Below are positions 13,220 to 14,829 of a stretch of DNA of 14,829 bases, in pieces. Each line of letters starts with the position of its first letter. The stretch's first letter is position 1. The stretch comes from an uncultured Muribaculaceae bacterium (GTDB lineage: Bacteria > Bacteroidota > Bacteroidia > Bacteroidales > Muribaculaceae): assembly GCA_910583795.1 (NCBI GenBank), contig CAJTZQ010000079.1, positions 1-14,829 of the forward strand, written 5' to 3'. A model generated the notes under the pieces. It was not told the DNA's origin and did no database searches. It saw only the letters and a program-made list of their open reading frames with translations. The translations under genes were made by a program, and so were the position numbers.

Positions 13220-14650
13220 ATGAAAAAAATCTTTTATGCCCTCGGCATGATCGGCGCCCTGTTATTTTCCGCTTGCGGGGGAAAGGGAAACGCCAACAAA
13301 CCTATTGCAGAAGAACGTGACTCCACTTTCACATCACTCAAACATCCCGAATGGAGCCGTAACGCTGTGATATATGAGGTAAACCTGCGCCAGTATACCG
13401 ATTCAGGCACAGTCACTGCATTTGCCAAAGAGCTCCCGCGCCTGAAAGACCTCGGAGTTGACATTCTCTGGTTTATGCCTATACATCCCATCAGCAAACA
13501 AGACCGTAAAGGCACTCTCGGAAGCTACTATGCAGTTGCCGACTATACAGCTTTCAACCCTGAGTTCGGCACGATCGAGCAATTTAAAGACGTTGTCAAG
13601 CAGGCACATCAGCAAGGGATGAAAGTGATTCTCGACTGGGTTCCAAATCATTCAGGAAGAGACAACAAGTGGGTGACTGAACATCCCGACTGGTATGAGA
13701 AGGATTCCCTCGGCAATATGAAAGGCATATATGACTGGACGGACGTATACGTATTCGACTATGCCAACAAAGAGATGCGCAAGGGTATGATCGACGCCAT
13801 GAAATTCTGGCTCACCGACGTGGATGTAGACGGATTCAGATGTGATGTGGCGGGCGAGGTGCCCACTGATTTCTGGGATGAGGCTCATCCTCAGCTACAG
13901 GCTGTAAAGGAAGACGTCTTCATGCTCGCCGAAGCAAGCAAACCGGAGCTTCAGAAGAACGGTTTCGACATGGGCTACAACTGGCCTATGAAAGATCTCT
14001 TCAGCGCCATCGCCGCCACAGCCGGACAATATACCTTCAAAGGATCTGACGGAAACGTCAGGGAATTCCCCGAGACACATGCCGTGGCAATCGATTCTCT
14101 CGTAAAGCAACAGGCTGAGGAATATCCCAAGGATACTTACCTGATGAATATGGTCACAAACCACGACCTCAACTCCTGGGAAGGCACCGAATTTGAGCGT
14201 CTCGGTAATCTTACGGATGCTTTTGCTGTACTTTCTTACACACTCCCCGGCATGCCACTCATCTACACGGGTCAGGAAACCGGAATGAACCGTGCCTTCG
14301 AGTTCTTTGAGAAAGACAAGGCTCCTTCATGGGAACCGCGCAACGCATATTTCACCTTCTATCAGAACCTCAACCGTCTTAAACATACGGAACATGCACT
14401 CGCGGCAGGTCTTGAAGGTGGAGAAATGGTAAGCTATGCCACCTCAAGTCCCGACCTCATCGTATTTTCACGAGAGAAGGACAATTCAAAAGTCGTAGTC
14501 CTTGCAAATCTCGGGAAAGAGAATACCGAAGTCAAGTTCTCAGGTAAAACCCCGAAAGTTGACGGTATGATCAACTTCTTCACAGAAGAGGATGCCCAGC
14601 TTCCAGCCACTCTCGCTCCGGGTCAGTATCTTGTTTTCATCAAGAAATAA
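13220..14650 (+). CDS. GH13 alpha-amylase family lipoprotein
   Basis: A 476-residue glycoside hydrolase expected to act on alpha-glucosidic bonds (starch, maltodextrin or related). The signal peptide ends at Cys19 (LLFSAC), so it should be lipid-anchored. The four conserved GH13 regions are all present: DWVPNH (139-144), GFRCDVAG with nucleophile Asp209, LAEAS with acid/base Glu238, and VTNHDLNSW with Asp316 as transition-state stabiliser. The barrel starts at AVIYEVNLRQYT (49-60), and a short C-terminal beta domain ends at QYLVFIKK. It has its own promoter, and a terminator cluster follows. It is shorter than SusG-type amylases and lacks an inserted carbohydrate-binding module. Exact substrate and location on the cell are not decided by the sequence. 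Confidence 0.92.
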   Translation: MKKIFYALGMIGALLFSACGGKGNANKPIAEERDSTFTSLKHPEWSRNAVIYEVNLRQYTDSGTVTAFAKELPRLKDLGVDILWFMPIHPISKQDRKGTLGSYYAVADYTAFNPEFGTIEQFKDVVKQAHQQGMKVILDWVPNHSGRDNKWVTEHPDWYEKDSLGNMKGIYDWTDVYVFDYANKEMRKGMIDAMKFWLTDVDVDGFRCDVAGEVPTDFWDEAHPQLQAVKEDVFMLAEASKPELQKNGFDMGYNWPMKDLFSAIAATAGQYTFKGSDGNVREFPETHAVAIDSLVKQQAEEYPKDTYLMNMVTNHDLNSWEGTEFERLGNLTDAFAVLSYTLPGMPLIYTGQETGMNRAFEFFEKDKAPSWEPRNAYFTFYQNLNRLKHTEHALAAGLEGGEMVSYATSSPDLIVFSREKDNSKVVVLANLGKENTEVKFSGKTPKVDGMINFFTEEDAQLPATLAPGQYLVFIKK

Positions 14651-14654
14651 TACG

Positions 14655-14714
14655 TCAGGCTACAACCTGATGATCAGGTTATCTATAATCCGGTCTGATC
14701 TCCGCAAGGAGATC
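14655..14714 (+). other. Tandem small hairpins after the GH13 gene
   Basis: AACCTGA (14664-14670) pairs with TCAGGTT (14674-14680). Alternatively TCAGG (14655-14659) pairs with CCTGA (14666-14670), so the two folds exclude each other. A further perfect 7-bp stem with a GCAA tetraloop lies at 14697-14714 (GATCTCC and GGAGATC). None has a T run; they may stabilise the mRNA end. Confidence 0.4.
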
Positions 14715-14720
14715 CTATCA

Positions 14721-14785
14721 AAAAAGTTGCCGCACAATGACAATACTCCACAAGTAAGATCATTGTGCGGCAATTTTTATTTTTC
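14721..14785 (+). terminator. Strong terminator after the GH13 gene, possibly bidirectional
   Basis: TTGCCGCACAATGA (14727-14740) and TCATTGTGCGGCAA (14760-14773) form a perfect 14-bp stem around a 19-base loop, followed by TTTTTATTTTT. A run of five or more A residues precedes the stem, so it could also act on the minus strand for a gene beyond the window. Confidence 0.85.
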
Positions 14786-14802
14786 CCTTTAAAAGGGAAA
14801 AA
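14780..14802. other. Perfect AT-rich palindrome beside the terminator
   Basis: TTTTTCCCTTT (14780-14790) and AAAGGGAAAAA (14792-14802) are perfectly complementary with one base between them. It overlaps the T run of the preceding terminator and may extend termination or belong to the region right of the window. Confidence 0.45.
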
Positions 14803-14829
14803 TTATCAATGATTGTCACTTTTTAAAGG

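Noticed and set aside
14592..14792. A 66-codon plus-strand open frame at the right edge
   Set aside because: It overlaps the end of the GH13 gene in another frame and runs through a strong terminator hairpin.

Overview
The window looks like chromosomal DNA of a Bacteroidota species, most likely a gut Bacteroidales. Four promoters match the Bacteroidales pattern TTTG-N19/20-TAnnTTTG in full (upstream of leuA, metG, a GH13 gene and a glutaminyl-cyclase-like gene), and a fifth lies near the left edge. Ribosome binding sites of the AGGAGG type are largely missing. Three proteins have lipoprotein signal peptides, and the glutaminyl cyclase is the animal-like type II enzyme found in this phylum. 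The family level (for example Muribaculaceae-like) is a guess from general resemblance.

Layout. 1-345: a terminator, then a promoter driving the C-terminal piece of a Rpn/PD-(D/E)XK recombination-promoting nuclease. 346-2331 (minus): an orphan 661-residue protein of unknown role, perhaps phage-derived. 2332-2681: a gene-free stretch filled with 7-bp tandem arrays and the tyrS terminator. 2682-5062 (minus): glutaminyl-cyclase/M28 lipoprotein followed by tyrS, probably one transcript. 5118-5942 (minus): family 2 glycosyltransferase. 6134-6835 (plus): SprT-like zinc protease, overlapping tail to tail with metG (6798-8837, minus). 8838-9169: a 332-base divergent intergenic region with the metG promoter, a GH20-side -10-like box, a palindrome and 7/8-bp arrays. 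9170-14650 (plus): GH20 hexosaminidase lipoprotein, leuA and a GH13 lipoprotein. leuA and the GH13 gene each have their own strong promoter, and hairpins separate all three genes. 14651-14829: a cluster of hairpins including a strong terminator.

Most genes are housekeeping or ordinary accessory functions: aminoacylation (TyrRS, MetRS), leucine biosynthesis, envelope protein maturation, surface glycan assembly, and glycan or alpha-glucan breakdown by two lipid-anchored hydrolases. They do not form one pathway, and no susC/susD pair is present. I see no tRNA, rRNA, CRISPR array or intact insertion sequence.

The most unusual signals are non-coding. At least six degenerate arrays with an exact 7-bp period lie in the intergenic DNA of the left 4.1 kb. 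Two of them end 3-4 bases before a start codon, and one pair is inverted so that it could fold into a long hairpin at the tyrS start. Also notable are a stand-alone Rpn C-terminal domain with its own promoter, which recalls the intragenic RpnS antitoxins, and a perfect 10-bp inverted repeat laid over both boxes of the leuA promoter. I did not find a clear new multi-gene system.
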